From: Oscillospiraceae bacterium | GTDB lineage: Bacteria > Bacillota > Clostridia > Oscillospirales > Oscillospiraceae | NCBI GenBank assembly: GCA_015068455.1 | Contig: SVKO01000005.1 | Location: forward strand, 1-64,000 | DNA length: 64,000 bases | Direction: 5' to 3' | In this document: piece after piece, positions 35,101 to 43,835 of the stretch | Numbering within the stretch: position 1 is the first letter of the stretch | Layout: each line of letters begins with the position of its first letter | Notes under the pieces: generated by a model | What the model saw: the letters and a program-made list of their open reading frames with translations, nothing else | Told to the model about the DNA's origin: nothing | The model's database searches: none | Program-made: the position numbers and the translations under genes

Positions 35101-36342
35101 TTAGTTGTGCTCCTCGGCATAAACCATGCGCTCGATGTTCGAACGCTCAAAATCATTGAATACCTTCGGGTCGAACGCTTCCGGAGCGATCGTGCCCTGA
35201 TACCAGCTTTTGCCGTTAAAATAATCTCGAATATAGTCCAGGACGAACTGACGGCCGTGACGGGCAAAGATCTCGTTCCTGGCCATGACCAGCTCATCGT
35301 CGGTCATCTTGAGAAGGTCATCCAGATTGAGATATTCTTTATCACTGTTGGACATGAGATAGTCCTCCGTCTTCACCGGCGCAACGCCGACGGGATCATA
35401 GATCGAGACGGTGGGCTTGGCGGGTGCGGGTGCAGGCGCCGGCGCGGGAGCCGGTGCGGGTGCGGGTGCAGGCGCAGGCGCAGGGGCGGGAGCCGGAACG
35501 GGGATCTGCGCGGCGGAGGGCGCGGGATTGGCCGCGGCGGGGGTGACGGTGACGCTGCCGGTCAGGGTCTCGGAGGTATTGTCCGGCAGGGTGACGGTGG
35601 CGGTGATTTTTGCGGTGCCTTCGCCCACAGCCTGTACGCGGCCGTCGGTCACGGCTGCCACCATCAAATCACTGCTTTCCCAGGTGATCTCGGCGGCAGG
35701 CGCTTCGCCCCCGTCCTGGGCCTCAATGACGACGTTGAAGCTGTCGGCGGTACCGGCGGAAAGCTCCAGCGCCTCAGGTTCAAGGTGCAGCGAATATGGC
35801 TTGGGAAGAACGCGGAAGGGAAGCTCCGCCTCCAGAACCGGGCCGCTCTTGAGCGCGACCAGACAGCGGATGATGGTTTCACCTTCGCCGGCGCCGGTGA
35901 CGATGCCGTCAGAAACGGTCGCGGCGGATTCGTTGCTGGAGGTCCAGACGGTGCGTTTGATTTCTGCATCTGGTTCCACAACGGCTTTCAGAATGACTTC
36001 TTTGCCCGCTTCTATGTTGTCCTCACCGTCAATGCGCAGGGTGTATTCGATGTCCTTTTCCGGTTTTTCAGCGGGTTCGGGCTGCACGGGCTCCACGGCG
36101 GCGGGATCGGCCGGCGCGGGCGCGGACTCGATACTGCGGGCTCTGGCACGCAGCCAGAAGATCAGGCCGGCGATCAGCGCCAGGGCCAGGATCGCAAGTA
36201 CGATGGGCAGCACCCGGCGCTTCGGACGCTCGGGGACAAGATCCGACGCCTGCCGCGCTTCCTTTTCGCTCAATCTGGCGCCGCAGTAACGGCAATAGAT
36301 CGCATGGTCGGGAATTTCACGTCCGCATTGTTTACAGATCAT
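35101..36342 (-). CDS. Zinc-ribbon, single-TM, BIG2 and YARHG-domain protein
   Basis: 413 aa. N-terminal zinc ribbon (CKQC...CRYCG, residues 3-22), basic KRR, a membrane helix (about 43-65), a Pro/Ala/Glu linker, two Ig-like BIG2 domains (about 95-275), a Pro-Ala repeat of about 13 units, then a YARHG domain (about 330-413; LVMARNEIFARHGRQF, W-Y-x-G, N-x-F-E-R-x-N-I). YARHG domains are found on extracellular parts of bacterial membrane proteins and are thought to bind cell-wall components; the function is not established. Architecture matches 9263-10108, to which YARHG and the repeat are added. Confidence 0.85.
   Translation of the reverse strand: MICKQCGREIPDHAIYCRYCGARLSEKEARQASDLVPERPKRRVLPIVLAILALALIAGLIFWLRARARSIESAPAPADPAAVEPVQPEPAEKPEKDIEYTLRIDGEDNIEAGKEVILKAVVEPDAEIKRTVWTSSNESAATVSDGIVTGAGEGETIIRCLVALKSGPVLEAELPFRVLPKPYSLHLEPEALELSAGTADSFNVVIEAQDGGEAPAAEITWESSDLMVAAVTDGRVQAVGEGTAKITATVTLPDNTSETLTGSVTVTPAAANPAPSAAQIPVPAPAPAPAPAPAPAPAPAPAPAPAPAKPTVSIYDPVGVAPVKTEDYLMSNSDKEYLNLDDLLKMTDDELVMARNEIFARHGRQFVLDYIRDYFNGKSWYQGTIAPEAFDPKVFNDFERSNIERMVYAEEHN
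35417..35500 (-). repeat. Hexamer tandem repeat coding for Pro-Ala
   Basis: An imperfect run of 6-bp units (GCGGGT, GCAGGC, GCCGGC on +) coding about 13 consecutive Ala-Pro dipeptides between the Ig and YARHG domains. It forms an extended stiff linker and can expand or contract by slippage in steps of two residues without frameshift. Confidence 0.9.
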
Positions 36343-36456
36343 TGCGTTTCAGCTCCTTTATGGGCGTCCCAATGGGAACGAGATTTACATAATTTCCGTT
36401 ATTATAACATCTTTTTCTCAATGAATCAACCGGTTCTTTTTGTGAATCCTGCGGGA

Positions 36457-36485
36457 TTGACAGAATTCGATCCGTATTGTACTAT
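36457..36485 (+). promoter_or_regulatory. Promoter of the YnbB-like gene
   Basis: Perfect TTGACA (36457-36462), 17 bases, TACTAT (36480-36485), 27 bases before the start. Confidence 0.75.
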
Positions 36486-36511
36486 CATTGGGATGAAAAT
36501 GAGGTGTAATT

Positions 36512-37816
36512 ATGGATAGAAATCTTATGTTTGAATCCATCGGCGTTTCGCAGACTGTTTTGGAATTCGGCGAGGAGATTCTCGACGATCTTCGGGAACG
36601 TTTTGCGAAAATCGACGAGACCGCGGAGTATAACCAGATGAAGGTGATCTCCGCCATGCAGAAGAACCGGATCGATGCTGCCTGCTTTGCCGCCACCACC
36701 GGATACGGCTACAATGACGTCGGCCGCGAGAAGCTCGAACGTGTCTACGCCGATACCTTCCACACCGAAGCGGCGCTGGTGCGCCCGCAGATCACCTGCG
36801 GCACCCACGCCCTGGCTGTGGCCCTGTCTGCCAACCTGCTGCCCGGCGACGAACTGCTTTCCCCTGTGGGGATGCCCTATGACACGCTTCAGGAGGTCAT
36901 CGGCATTCGTGACGCCCGCTGCTCGCTGAAGGAATACGGCGTCAGCTATCGGCAGGTGGATCTGCTGCCGGACGGCAGCTTCGACTATCCTGCCATTGAG
37001 AAGGCCATCGGGGAGAAGACGAAGCTTATCACCATCCAGCGCTCCAAGGGCTATGCCATGCGGCCCAGTTTTTCCACGGCGCAGATCGGCGAGCTGATCG
37101 CCTTCTGCAAAAAGTGCAAGCCCGGCGTCACCGTGATGGTGGATAACTGCTACGGCGAATTCGTTGAGCCCACTGAACCCAGCGATTTCGGTGCGGACAT
37201 GATCGTGGGTTCGCTGATCAAGAATCCCGGCGGCGGACTGGCGCCCGTCGGCGGCTATATCTGCGGCACGAATGAGTGCGTGCAGCGCTGCGCCTTCCGG
37301 CTGTCGGCGCCCGGTCTCGGCCAGGAGGTCGGCGCCAATCTGGGCATTCTGCCCGCGATGTATCAGGGCTTTTTCCTGGCGCCGACCGTGACTGCCGGCG
37401 CGCTCAAGGGCGCGATTTTTGCGGCGAACGTCTATGAACGCCTGGGCTTCCGGGTTCTTCCTGACGCCTCGGAGCCGCGGCACGATATTATCCAGGCTGT
37501 GGAGCTTGGTTCCCGTGAGGCAATGGTGGCCTTCTGCAAGGGCATCCAGGCCGCCGCCCCCGTGGACAGCTACGTCAATCCCGAGCCCTGGGCCATGCCC
37601 GGCTACGACGATGAGGTCATCATGGCAGCGGGCGCGTTTGTACAGGGCAGTTCCATTGAACTCTCGGCTGACGGCCCCATCCGTCCGCCCTACGGCATCT
37701 ATTTCCAGGGCGGTCTGACCTGGTACCACGCGAAACTCGGCATCCTCATGAGCCTGCAGAAGCTCGTGGACGCCGGCATTGTCACAACGGAAATGATGAA
37801 GGAGCATACGAAATGA
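36512..37816 (+). CDS. YnbB-type PLP enzyme (aluminium resistance / methionine gamma-lyase family)
   Basis: 434-aa fold-type I PLP enzyme of the YnbB family (Pfam aluminium resistance protein, often labelled methionine gamma-lyase family). Clear family segments: YNQMKVISAMQKNRI, ATTGYGYNDVGRE, LVRPQITCGTHALA. The PLP lysine is probably in the QRSKGY motif near residue 180. The true substrate of the family is unsettled; C-S lyase activity is suggested by similarity. It overlaps the next gene, a transporter, by 4 bases (ATGA). Confidence 0.88.
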   Translation: MDRNLMFESIGVSQTVLEFGEEILDDLRERFAKIDETAEYNQMKVISAMQKNRIDAACFAATTGYGYNDVGREKLERVYADTFHTEAALVRPQITCGTHALAVALSANLLPGDELLSPVGMPYDTLQEVIGIRDARCSLKEYGVSYRQVDLLPDGSFDYPAIEKAIGEKTKLITIQRSKGYAMRPSFSTAQIGELIAFCKKCKPGVTVMVDNCYGEFVEPTEPSDFGADMIVGSLIKNPGGGLAPVGGYICGTNECVQRCAFRLSAPGLGQEVGANLGILPAMYQGFFLAPTVTAGALKGAIFAANVYERLGFRVLPDASEPRHDIIQAVELGSREAMVAFCKGIQAAAPVDSYVNPEPWAMPGYDDEVIMAAGAFVQGSSIELSADGPIRPPYGIYFQGGLTWYHAKLGILMSLQKLVDAGIVTTEMMKEHTK

Positions 37817-38772
37817 GTTGGTTTTGGATTGCACTGGCCGCGACCCTGGCATGGGGCGGTGCAGATCTGTTTTATAAGCTTGGCGCAAATGAAAGCGACC
37901 GCTACAGTCATCTGAAGACCTCCGTCTTTGTGGGCCTGTGCTTTGGACTGCATGCCGCTTTCACGCTGATCTTCGGAGATATCGGCTTCGACTGGCGCAA
38001 TATCTACCGGTATCTGCCGGTTTCGTTCATGTATATCCTGTCCATGACTGTGGGCTATCTGGGCCTGCGCTATCTGGAGCTTTCCATCAGCTCTCCGGTG
38101 CAGAACTGCTCCGGCGCCATCACTGCCATTCTCGGCATTGTTATTCTGCATGAGATCCCGGACTCTGCCTTGACATGGATCGGCATTGCGGCATGCTGCC
38201 TGGGCGTCATCGGGCTGGGCGTGTTTGAAAAGCGCAAGCGCGACGCGGACAGCCAGCTTGCCGCGTCCGAGCGCAAGTACCATGTGGGCTTTGTGGCCTT
38301 TCTGATCCCCATTGCCTACTGCATCATCGATACCCTGGGCACATTCCTGGACGATCCCTGCCTGGATATCGACTCCACCTGGCTGGTGAACGTCACAGAG
38401 GACACCATTGAAGAGGTCGGCAACACCGCCTATGAGCTGACTTTCCTGATCGTCGGTCTGATCCTTCTGGCCTATATTCTGATCGATTCCCGCCGCAGGG
38501 GAGAAAAGGTGATCTGGTTTGAGACCCATAACCGGGCCCGCCTGATCGCCGGCGTTTTTGAGACCGCCGGGCAGTACGCCTATGCCCACGTGATCGGCGG
38601 CAACGCCGTGGTCGCGGCGCCCATGATTGCATCTTACTGCATGGTTTCCGTGCTGCTGTCGCGTGTTTTCCTCAAGGAGAAGCTGCCGAAGATCCAATAT
38701 GTATGTATTCTGATCGCCTTTGCCGGCATCTTGCTGCTCGGTCTCGCCGACGGACTGGCGGGAGATTTTTAA
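37813..38772 (+). CDS. DMT-superfamily (EamA-like) transporter
   Basis: 319-aa membrane protein with about ten helices in two EamA-like halves; a polar segment at about 180-220 (GTFLDDPCLDIDST...) interrupts the halves and may be an outside loop. DMT proteins commonly export amino acids or metabolites. Tight coupling to the YnbB-like enzyme suggests that it moves that enzyme's substrate or product. Confidence 0.85.
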   Translation: MSWFWIALAATLAWGGADLFYKLGANESDRYSHLKTSVFVGLCFGLHAAFTLIFGDIGFDWRNIYRYLPVSFMYILSMTVGYLGLRYLELSISSPVQNCSGAITAILGIVILHEIPDSALTWIGIAACCLGVIGLGVFEKRKRDADSQLAASERKYHVGFVAFLIPIAYCIIDTLGTFLDDPCLDIDSTWLVNVTEDTIEEVGNTAYELTFLIVGLILLAYILIDSRRRGEKVIWFETHNRARLIAGVFETAGQYAYAHVIGGNAVVAAPMIASYCMVSVLLSRVFLKEKLPKIQYVCILIAFAGILLLGLADGLAGDF

Positions 38773-38833
38773 CGCGCATTTTATTCACGGTTTTATTTAA
38801 TTATACCTGTATATTTTTGTGAAAAATCACTAC

Positions 38834-38870
38834 TTTACAGTAATTCTTTAATATGTTAAACTTCTAACAT
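38834..38870 (+). promoter_or_regulatory. Possible promoter and operator of the first amino-acid ABC operon
   Basis: TTTACA (38834-38839), 17 bases, TAAACT (38857-38862). An inverted repeat ATGTTA-N6-TAACAT (38853-38858 with 38865-38870) overlaps the -10 and start point, where a repressor could sit. Confidence 0.45.
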
Positions 38871-38906
38871 AATGAATATCGCGAAAGCGAATAAGGAGAG
38901 ATTGAT

Positions 38907-39722
38907 ATGAAACGAATCATTGCCCTGCTTCTCGTCATCGCGCTGGCCGTCTGTGCGTTTGCCGGCTGCGCCAAGAAGGAAGCTTCCGAATCCGCTGCGG
39001 CGCCTGAAGCGCAGCAGGAAGCCTCGGATTTTGATAAGATCGCCGAGGACAAAAAGGTCATCGTCGGCATTACCGATTTTGCTCCCATGGACTACATGGA
39101 GAACGGCGAATGGACCGGCTTCGACGCTGAGCTCGCCCGCGCCGTTTTCGGCAAGCTGGGCCTGGAATGCGAATTCGTCGAAATCGACTGGGACAACAAG
39201 ATCCTCGAGCTCAACAACGGCTCCATCGACTGCGTCTGGAACGGCATGACCCTGACCGACGAAGTCAAGAGCTCCATGGACTGCTCCAAGCCTTACGTGG
39301 TCAACGCCCAGGTGGTCGTCATGAAGAGCGACAATCCCGCCGTCTCCGGCGCCACCGAGGAGAGCATCGCCGACCTGAGCTTTGCCGTTGAAGCCGGCAG
39401 CGCTGGCGAAGGCGCAGCCAATGCCCGCGAGTATGCCAATATCACGTCCCTGGCGGCCCAGTCCAACGCGCTGATGGAAGTGGAAGCCGGCAGCGCCGAC
39501 GCCTGCATCATTGACCTGACCATGGCCAACGCCATGACCGGCGAGGGCACGAGCTATTCCGACCTTGTCAAGGTTCTGGATCTGGATAAGGAAGAGTACG
39601 GCATCGGTTTCCGCAAGGGCTCCGATCTGCCTGAGAAGGTCAACAAGCTCCTCGACGAGATGAAGGCCGACGGCAGCCTGCAGGCCCTGGCCGACAAGTA
39701 TGAGCTGGTGCTCTGCGACTGA
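38907..39722 (+). CDS. Amino-acid ABC transporter substrate-binding lipoprotein
   Basis: 271-aa family 3 solute-binding protein. The lipoprotein signal has lipobox FAGC (Cys at about 20) followed by a Ser/Ala/Glu-rich linker. The mature part starts VIVGITDFAPMDYMENGEWTGFDAELARAVF, the classic polar-amino-acid-binding motif, and W-N-G-M-T-L-T-D-E follows near 110. It delivers an amino acid (glutamine, cystine or similar) to the permease and ATPase encoded downstream. A large stem-loop separates it from the permease gene. Confidence 0.93.
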   Translation: MKRIIALLLVIALAVCAFAGCAKKEASESAAAPEAQQEASDFDKIAEDKKVIVGITDFAPMDYMENGEWTGFDAELARAVFGKLGLECEFVEIDWDNKILELNNGSIDCVWNGMTLTDEVKSSMDCSKPYVVNAQVVVMKSDNPAVSGATEESIADLSFAVEAGSAGEGAANAREYANITSLAAQSNALMEVEAGSADACIIDLTMANAMTGEGTSYSDLVKVLDLDKEEYGIGFRKGSDLPEKVNKLLDEMKADGSLQALADKYELVLCD

Positions 39723-39729
39723 GGAATTG

Positions 39730-39775
39730 AACGGATAAACAAAAGGCAGAGGCCCTGTCCTCTGCCTTATCCGTT
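39730..39775 (+). repeat. Large intercistronic stem-loop, 17 base pairs
   Basis: Outer stem AACGGATAA (39730-39738) with TTATCCGTT (39767-39775) and inner stem AGGCAGAGG (39744-39752) with CCTCTGCCT (39759-39767), sharing one base and leaving a 5-base bulge. Only TTGG follows, so it is at best a weak terminator; such elements often raise binding-protein over permease expression. Confidence 0.75.
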
Positions 39776-39806
39776 TTGGTAGTGCTGATTTCAGTGAGGT
39801 AATCGA

Positions 39807-40469
39807 ATGTTTTGGAGTGTAACCCTTTCGCTGCTGGAAGGCTTCTGGATGACGATCAAGCTGTTTCTGCTGACGCTGGCCTTCTCGCTCCCCATCGGCC
39901 TGGTGCTCGGTCTGGGCTCCATGAGCCGGTTCAAGCCCCTCAAGGCTGTCATTGATGTGATTGTCTGGATCATCCGCGGCACACCCCTGATGCTGCAGTT
40001 GATCGTCATCTATTACGGCCCCGGTCTGATCCTCAACCTGCCTAATTTCTGGGGCAGCGGCTCCTCCGGACGGTTCGTCGCCACTCTGGTTGCTTTTGTC
40101 ATCAACTATTCCTGCTATTTTTCCGTCATTTATCGCGGCGGCATCGAAGCCATTCCCCGCGGTCAGTATGAGGCGGGGCAGGTTTTGGGCATGACCAAAA
40201 GTCAGATCTTCTTTAAGGTCATCCTGCTGCAGGTATTAAAGCGTATCGTGCCGCCCATGTCCAACGAGATCATCACCCTGGTCAAGGATACCTCTCTGGC
40301 CCGAATCATTGCCTGCTATGAGATCATCTGGAATGCCCAGGCGTACATCAAGTCCCACGGCCTCATTTGGCCGCTGTTCTATACCGGCGTGTACTATCTG
40401 GTGTTCTGCGGCATCCTGACGCTGTTCTTCGGCTGGCTGGAACGTAAGATGGACTATTTCCGCGTGTAA
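39807..40469 (+). CDS. Polar amino-acid ABC transporter permease
   Basis: 220-aa HisMQ/GlnP-type permease with about five helices. The inner-membrane coupling (EAA) loop reads EAGQVLGMTKSQIFFKVILLQ. Start ATG 39807 has GTGAGGTAA upstream. It is followed 12 bases later by its ATPase. Confidence 0.93.
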   Translation: MFWSVTLSLLEGFWMTIKLFLLTLAFSLPIGLVLGLGSMSRFKPLKAVIDVIVWIIRGTPLMLQLIVIYYGPGLILNLPNFWGSGSSGRFVATLVAFVINYSCYFSVIYRGGIEAIPRGQYEAGQVLGMTKSQIFFKVILLQVLKRIVPPMSNEIITLVKDTSLARIIACYEIIWNAQAYIKSHGLIWPLFYTGVYYLVFCGILTLFFGWLERKMDYFRV

Positions 40470-40481
40470 GGAGGCGGCATC

Positions 40482-41270
40482 ATGGCGGTTTTGGAAATCA
40501 AGAATATACATAAGACCTTTTTGCCGAATACCCACGTGCTGCGCGGGATCGATTTCAGCCTGGAGCGCGGCGAGTCTGTGGCCGTTATCGGCTCGTCCGG
40601 CAGCGGTAAAACCACGCTGCTGCGCTGCATCAACTTCCTGGAAACGCCCGACGAGGGCCAGATCCTTGTCAACGGCGAGACCATCTTTGACGCGAAGGAC
40701 CCGGAGACACAGAAGGAGAGCGAAATCCGCAAGAAGCGCCTGCACTTCGGCCTGGTGTTCCAGTCCTTCAATCTGTTCCCCCAGTATACGGCGCTGAAAA
40801 ACGTGATGCTGGCAGGGGAGCTCCTGGCAAAGGAGCGGCCGGATTATAAGCAGAAAAAGAAGCAGATTGTCGCGGATATCGAGAAAAAAGCCAGGGAAAT
40901 CCTCACCCGCGTGGGTCTTGCGGAGAAGATGGACCTGTATCCGCATCAGCTCTCCGGCGGCCAGCAGCAGCGCGTGGCCATTGCCCGGGCGCTGGCCATG
41001 GAGCCGGACATCCTGTGCTTTGACGAGCCCACATCCGCCCTGGATCCCGAGCTCACCGGCGAGGTCCTTCGTGTCATCCGCGGCCTTGCCGAACAGAAAA
41101 CCACAATGATCATCGTCACCCATGAGATGGCCTTCGCCCGGGACGTGGCCGACCGCGTCATTTTCATGGATGAAGGCGTGATCGTGGAGCAGGGGAGAGC
41201 GGTGGATGTGATCGAACATCCTCAGCAGGAGCGCACGCGGCAGTTCTTGTCACGTTATACGGAACAATAA
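40482..41270 (+). CDS. Polar amino-acid ABC transporter ATPase
   Basis: 262 aa. Walker A GSSGSGKTT, Q-loop FQSFNLFPQYTAL, signature LSGGQQQRV, Walker [15 protein letters not shown] and the switch histidine in VTHEM are all present. GlnQ/HisP type. It completes a three-gene importer; there is no strong terminator before the next promoter at 41306. Confidence 0.95.
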   Translation: MAVLEIKNIHKTFLPNTHVLRGIDFSLERGESVAVIGSSGSGKTTLLRCINFLETPDEGQILVNGETIFDAKDPETQKESEIRKKRLHFGLVFQSFNLFPQYTALKNVMLAGELLAKERPDYKQKKKQIVADIEKKAREILTRVGLAEKMDLYPHQLSGGQQQRVAIARALAMEPDILCFDEPTSALDPELTGEVLRVIRGLAEQKTTMIIVTHEMAFARDVADRVIFMDEGVIVEQGRAVDVIEHPQQERTRQFLSRYTEQ

Positions 41271-41305
41271 TGCTGAATAATATGGATATTGTGGATAAAT
41301 AACCA

Positions 41306-41334
41306 TTGACATTGAATATCACTTGAGATATAAT
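41306..41334 (+). promoter_or_regulatory. Perfect consensus housekeeping promoter of the second ABC operon
   Basis: TTGACA (41306-41311), exactly 17 bases, TATAAT (41329-41334). Both boxes match the vegetative sigma consensus in all positions, predicting very strong initiation near 41341. Confidence 0.92.
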
Positions 41335-41343
41335 CCTGAATGT

Positions 41344-41381
41344 AATGAGAGGATCTGAAATCGATCCGATCACATCTCATT
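41344..41381 (+). promoter_or_regulatory. Hairpin at the 5' end of the second ABC operon transcript
   Basis: AATGAGA-GGATC (41344-41355) can pair with GATCC (41363-41367) and TCTCATT (41375-41381), giving 12 pairs with a 7-base bulge. It starts almost at the predicted first base of the mRNA and ends 12 bases before the Shine-Dalgarno sequence, as a 5' stabiliser or control element would. Confidence 0.65.
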
Positions 41382-41406
41382 GATATGGAATAAGGAGAGA
41401 TCATTT

Positions 41407-42159
41407 ATGAAAAAGCTGATTGCTGTGCTGCTCGTGGTCGTTATGATCGCCGGCATTCTTGCCGGCTGCGGCGCCAAAAAGTCCGGCGGCACCCTGACCA
41501 TGGGTACGAACGCCGAATTCCCCCCGTATGAATACTACGAAGGCGACAAGATCGTCGGCATCGACGCCGAGATCGCCGCTGCCATCGCCGACAAGCTGGG
41601 CATGGAGCTCAAGATCGAGGACATGGCGTTCGACGCCATCATCCCCGCCATTACCTCCGGCAAGATCGATATGGGCATGGCCGGCATGACCGTCACCGAT
41701 GAGCGCAAGCAGAGCGTCGACTTCTCTGACAGCTACGCCACCGGCGTGCAGGCCGTCATTGTTGCTGAGAACTCTGCCATCACGTCCGTGGACGACCTGT
41801 CCGCCGGCGGCCTGACCATCGGTGTGCAGTCCAGCACCACCGGCGACCTGTACATGACCTGGGATCTTGAGGATCCTGGTCTTGCCACTGTGCAGCGCTA
41901 CAACAAGGGCGCCGACGCCGTGCAGGCGCTGGTCACCGGCAAGGTGGACTGCGTTGTCATCGATAATGAGCCCGCCAAGGCCTTTGTCGAGGCCAACCCC
42001 GGCCTGAAGATCCTTCCCACGGCCTACACCGAAGAGGATTATGCCATTGCTTTTGCCAAGGGCAACACCGAGCTGCAGACCAAGGTCAACGAAGCGCTCA
42101 AGGAGCTGATCGCTGACGGCACTGTCGCCAAGATCATCGATAAGTATATCGGCGGCTGA
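41407..42159 (+). CDS. Amino-acid ABC transporter substrate-binding lipoprotein
   Basis: 250-aa family 3 solute-binding protein. Start 41407 follows AAGGAGAG. Lipobox LAGC with the lipidated Cys near residue 21, mature part GTLTMGTNAEFPPYEYYEG, then GIDAEIAAAIADKLGMEL and the GMAGMTVTDERKQSVDFS motif that lines the amino-acid pocket. It serves the permease and ATPase downstream; the substrate is not determinable. Confidence 0.95.
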   Translation: MKKLIAVLLVVVMIAGILAGCGAKKSGGTLTMGTNAEFPPYEYYEGDKIVGIDAEIAAAIADKLGMELKIEDMAFDAIIPAITSGKIDMGMAGMTVTDERKQSVDFSDSYATGVQAVIVAENSAITSVDDLSAGGLTIGVQSSTTGDLYMTWDLEDPGLATVQRYNKGADAVQALVTGKVDCVVIDNEPAKAFVEANPGLKILPTAYTEEDYAIAFAKGNTELQTKVNEALKELIADGTVAKIIDKYIGG

Positions 42160-42180
42160 TTGGATGATTCTGCATGATTT

Positions 42181-42208
42181 ACTAAGGGCGGCATATACCG
42201 CCCTTAGT
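42181..42208 (+). repeat. Intercistronic 11-bp stem-loop without T tract
   Basis: ACTAAGGGCGG (42181-42191), loop CATATA, CCGCCCTTAGT (42198-42208), between binding-protein and permease genes, followed by TTCATAC. It has the same position as the stem-loop at 39730-39775 in the first operon. Confidence 0.8.
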
Positions 42209-42239
42209 TTCATACTCCCATTAAGGATGTGATACCTTC

Positions 42240-42959
42240 ATGTTTGAAAGCTTAAAATCGCAGTTTATTTTGAACTTTGTGGACGATGAGCGCTGGAGAT
42301 ATCTGGTCAACGGTCTTGCCAATACCTTAAAAATCACCTTTGCATCCGTTGTTCTCGGCATCATCATCGGCGTGATTATCGCCATCGTTCGTTCCACCTG
42401 GGATAAAACCGGCGCCGATATGCGTCCCGGCGTGGGGAAGTTTTTCCTCCGCCTGGCCAACGGCTTCTGCAAGCTGTATCTGACGGTCATCCGCGGCACG
42501 CCTGTGGTTGTGCAGCTCATGATCATTTACTACATCATTTTCGCCGCGTCGAACAACGGCGTCGGCATCGCCATGCTGGCGTTCGGCATCAACTCCGGCG
42601 CTTACGTCGCCGAGATCATCCGCGGCGGCATCATGTCCATCGACGCAGGCCAGTTTGAGGCGGGCCGTTCTTTGGGACTGAATTATACCCAGACCATGCG
42701 GCATATCATCATCCCCCAGGCCTTTAAAAACGTCCTGCCGGCCCTGGCGAACGAATTCATCGTTCTTCTGAAGGAGACCTCGGTTGCAGGCTACGTTTCG
42801 GTGCTGGATCTGACCAAGGGCGGCGACATCATCCGCGGCCGTACCTATTCCGCGTTTATGCCGCTGATCGCCGTGGCGCTCATTTATCTCGTGCTTGTCA
42901 TTTTCTTCACCTGGCTGGTGGGCAGGCTGGAAAGGAGGCTTCGTTCCAGTGACCACTGA
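42240..42959 (+). CDS. Polar amino-acid ABC transporter permease
   Basis: 239-aa HisMQ-type permease with about five helices; [17 protein letters not shown] and the EAA loop [30 protein letters not shown] are typical. It overlaps the ATPase gene by 11 bases. Confidence 0.95.
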   Translation: MFESLKSQFILNFVDDERWRYLVNGLANTLKITFASVVLGIIIGVIIAIVRSTWDKTGADMRPGVGKFFLRLANGFCKLYLTVIRGTPVVVQLMIIYYIIFAASNNGVGIAMLAFGINSGAYVAEIIRGGIMSIDAGQFEAGRSLGLNYTQTMRHIIIPQAFKNVLPALANEFIVLLKETSVAGYVSVLDLTKGGDIIRGRTYSAFMPLIAVALIYLVLVIFFTWLVGRLERRLRSSDH

Positions 42960-43692
42960 CGTACTGATTTCCGTAAAGGATCTGAAAAAGCATTTCCGCG
43001 ACGGAACGGTCAAGGCCCTCGACGGCGTCTCCAACGATATCCGCAAGGGCGAGGTCGTCGTTGTGATCGGTCCCTCCGGCAGCGGAAAATCCACCTTCCT
43101 GCGGTGCCTGAATCTTCTGGAACATCCCACGGACGGAACCATACTCTTTGAGGGTGTGGATATCACCGACGCCAAGTGCAACATCAATCTGCATCGGCAG
43201 AAGATGGGCATGGTGTTCCAGCACTTCAATCTGTTTCCCCATATGACGGTGCTGAACAATATGACCCTCGGTCCGACGAAGCTGCTCAAGCTCTCCAGGC
43301 AGGAGGCGGAACAGCGGGCCATGGATCTTTTGAACCGTGTCGGTCTGGCGGACAAGGCGCAGGTTTATCCCAATCAGCTCTCCGGCGGACAGAAGCAGCG
43401 TGTGGCCATCGTCCGCGCCCTGTGCATGCAGCCTGAGGTCATGCTCTTCGACGAGCCCACCTCGGCCCTTGACCCGGAGATGGTGGGCGAGGTGCTGGAG
43501 GTCATGCGCCATCTGGCCGAAACCGGCATGACGATGGTGGTCGTCACCCACGAAATGGGCTTTGCCCGCGAGGTGGGCAGCCGCGTCATCTTTATGGATG
43601 AGGGCAAGATCGTCGAGGAAAACACCCCCGGCGAGATCTTTGATCATCCGCAGAGCCCGCGCCTGCAAAGCTTTTTGGCAAAGGTTCTTTGA
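42949..43692 (+). CDS. Polar amino-acid ABC transporter ATPase
   Basis: 247 aa from GTG 42949, chosen because AAAGGAGG at 42931-42938 fits it and family similarity starts at [11 protein letters not shown]; the longer frame to 42895 lies deep inside the permease gene. Walker [10 protein letters not shown], signature LSGGQKQRV, Walker [15 protein letters not shown], switch VTHEMGF. GlnQ type. Confidence 0.95.
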   Translation: MTTDVLISVKDLKKHFRDGTVKALDGVSNDIRKGEVVVVIGPSGSGKSTFLRCLNLLEHPTDGTILFEGVDITDAKCNINLHRQKMGMVFQHFNLFPHMTVLNNMTLGPTKLLKLSRQEAEQRAMDLLNRVGLADKAQVYPNQLSGGQKQRVAIVRALCMQPEVMLFDEPTSALDPEMVGEVLEVMRHLAETGMTMVVVTHEMGFAREVGSRVIFMDEGKIVEENTPGEIFDHPQSPRLQSFLAKVL

Positions 43693-43705
43693 TTCCGAAT
43701 CAAGA

Positions 43706-43734
43706 GGAGAGCTGCCGGCAGCTCTCCTTTTTTT
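43706..43734 (+). terminator. Rho-independent terminator of the second ABC operon
   Basis: Palindrome GGAGAGCTGCC/GGCAGCTCTCC (43706-43727) is followed by seven further T. Confidence 0.9.
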
Positions 43735-43835
43735 ATTCCGGGCCGCATTTTAACTGATTGTTCACATATTATTTAAAAACCCCGGATGCAGATCATGTAT
43801 CATAACGTCAGCGAAATAGGAAAGGTAGATTCTCT

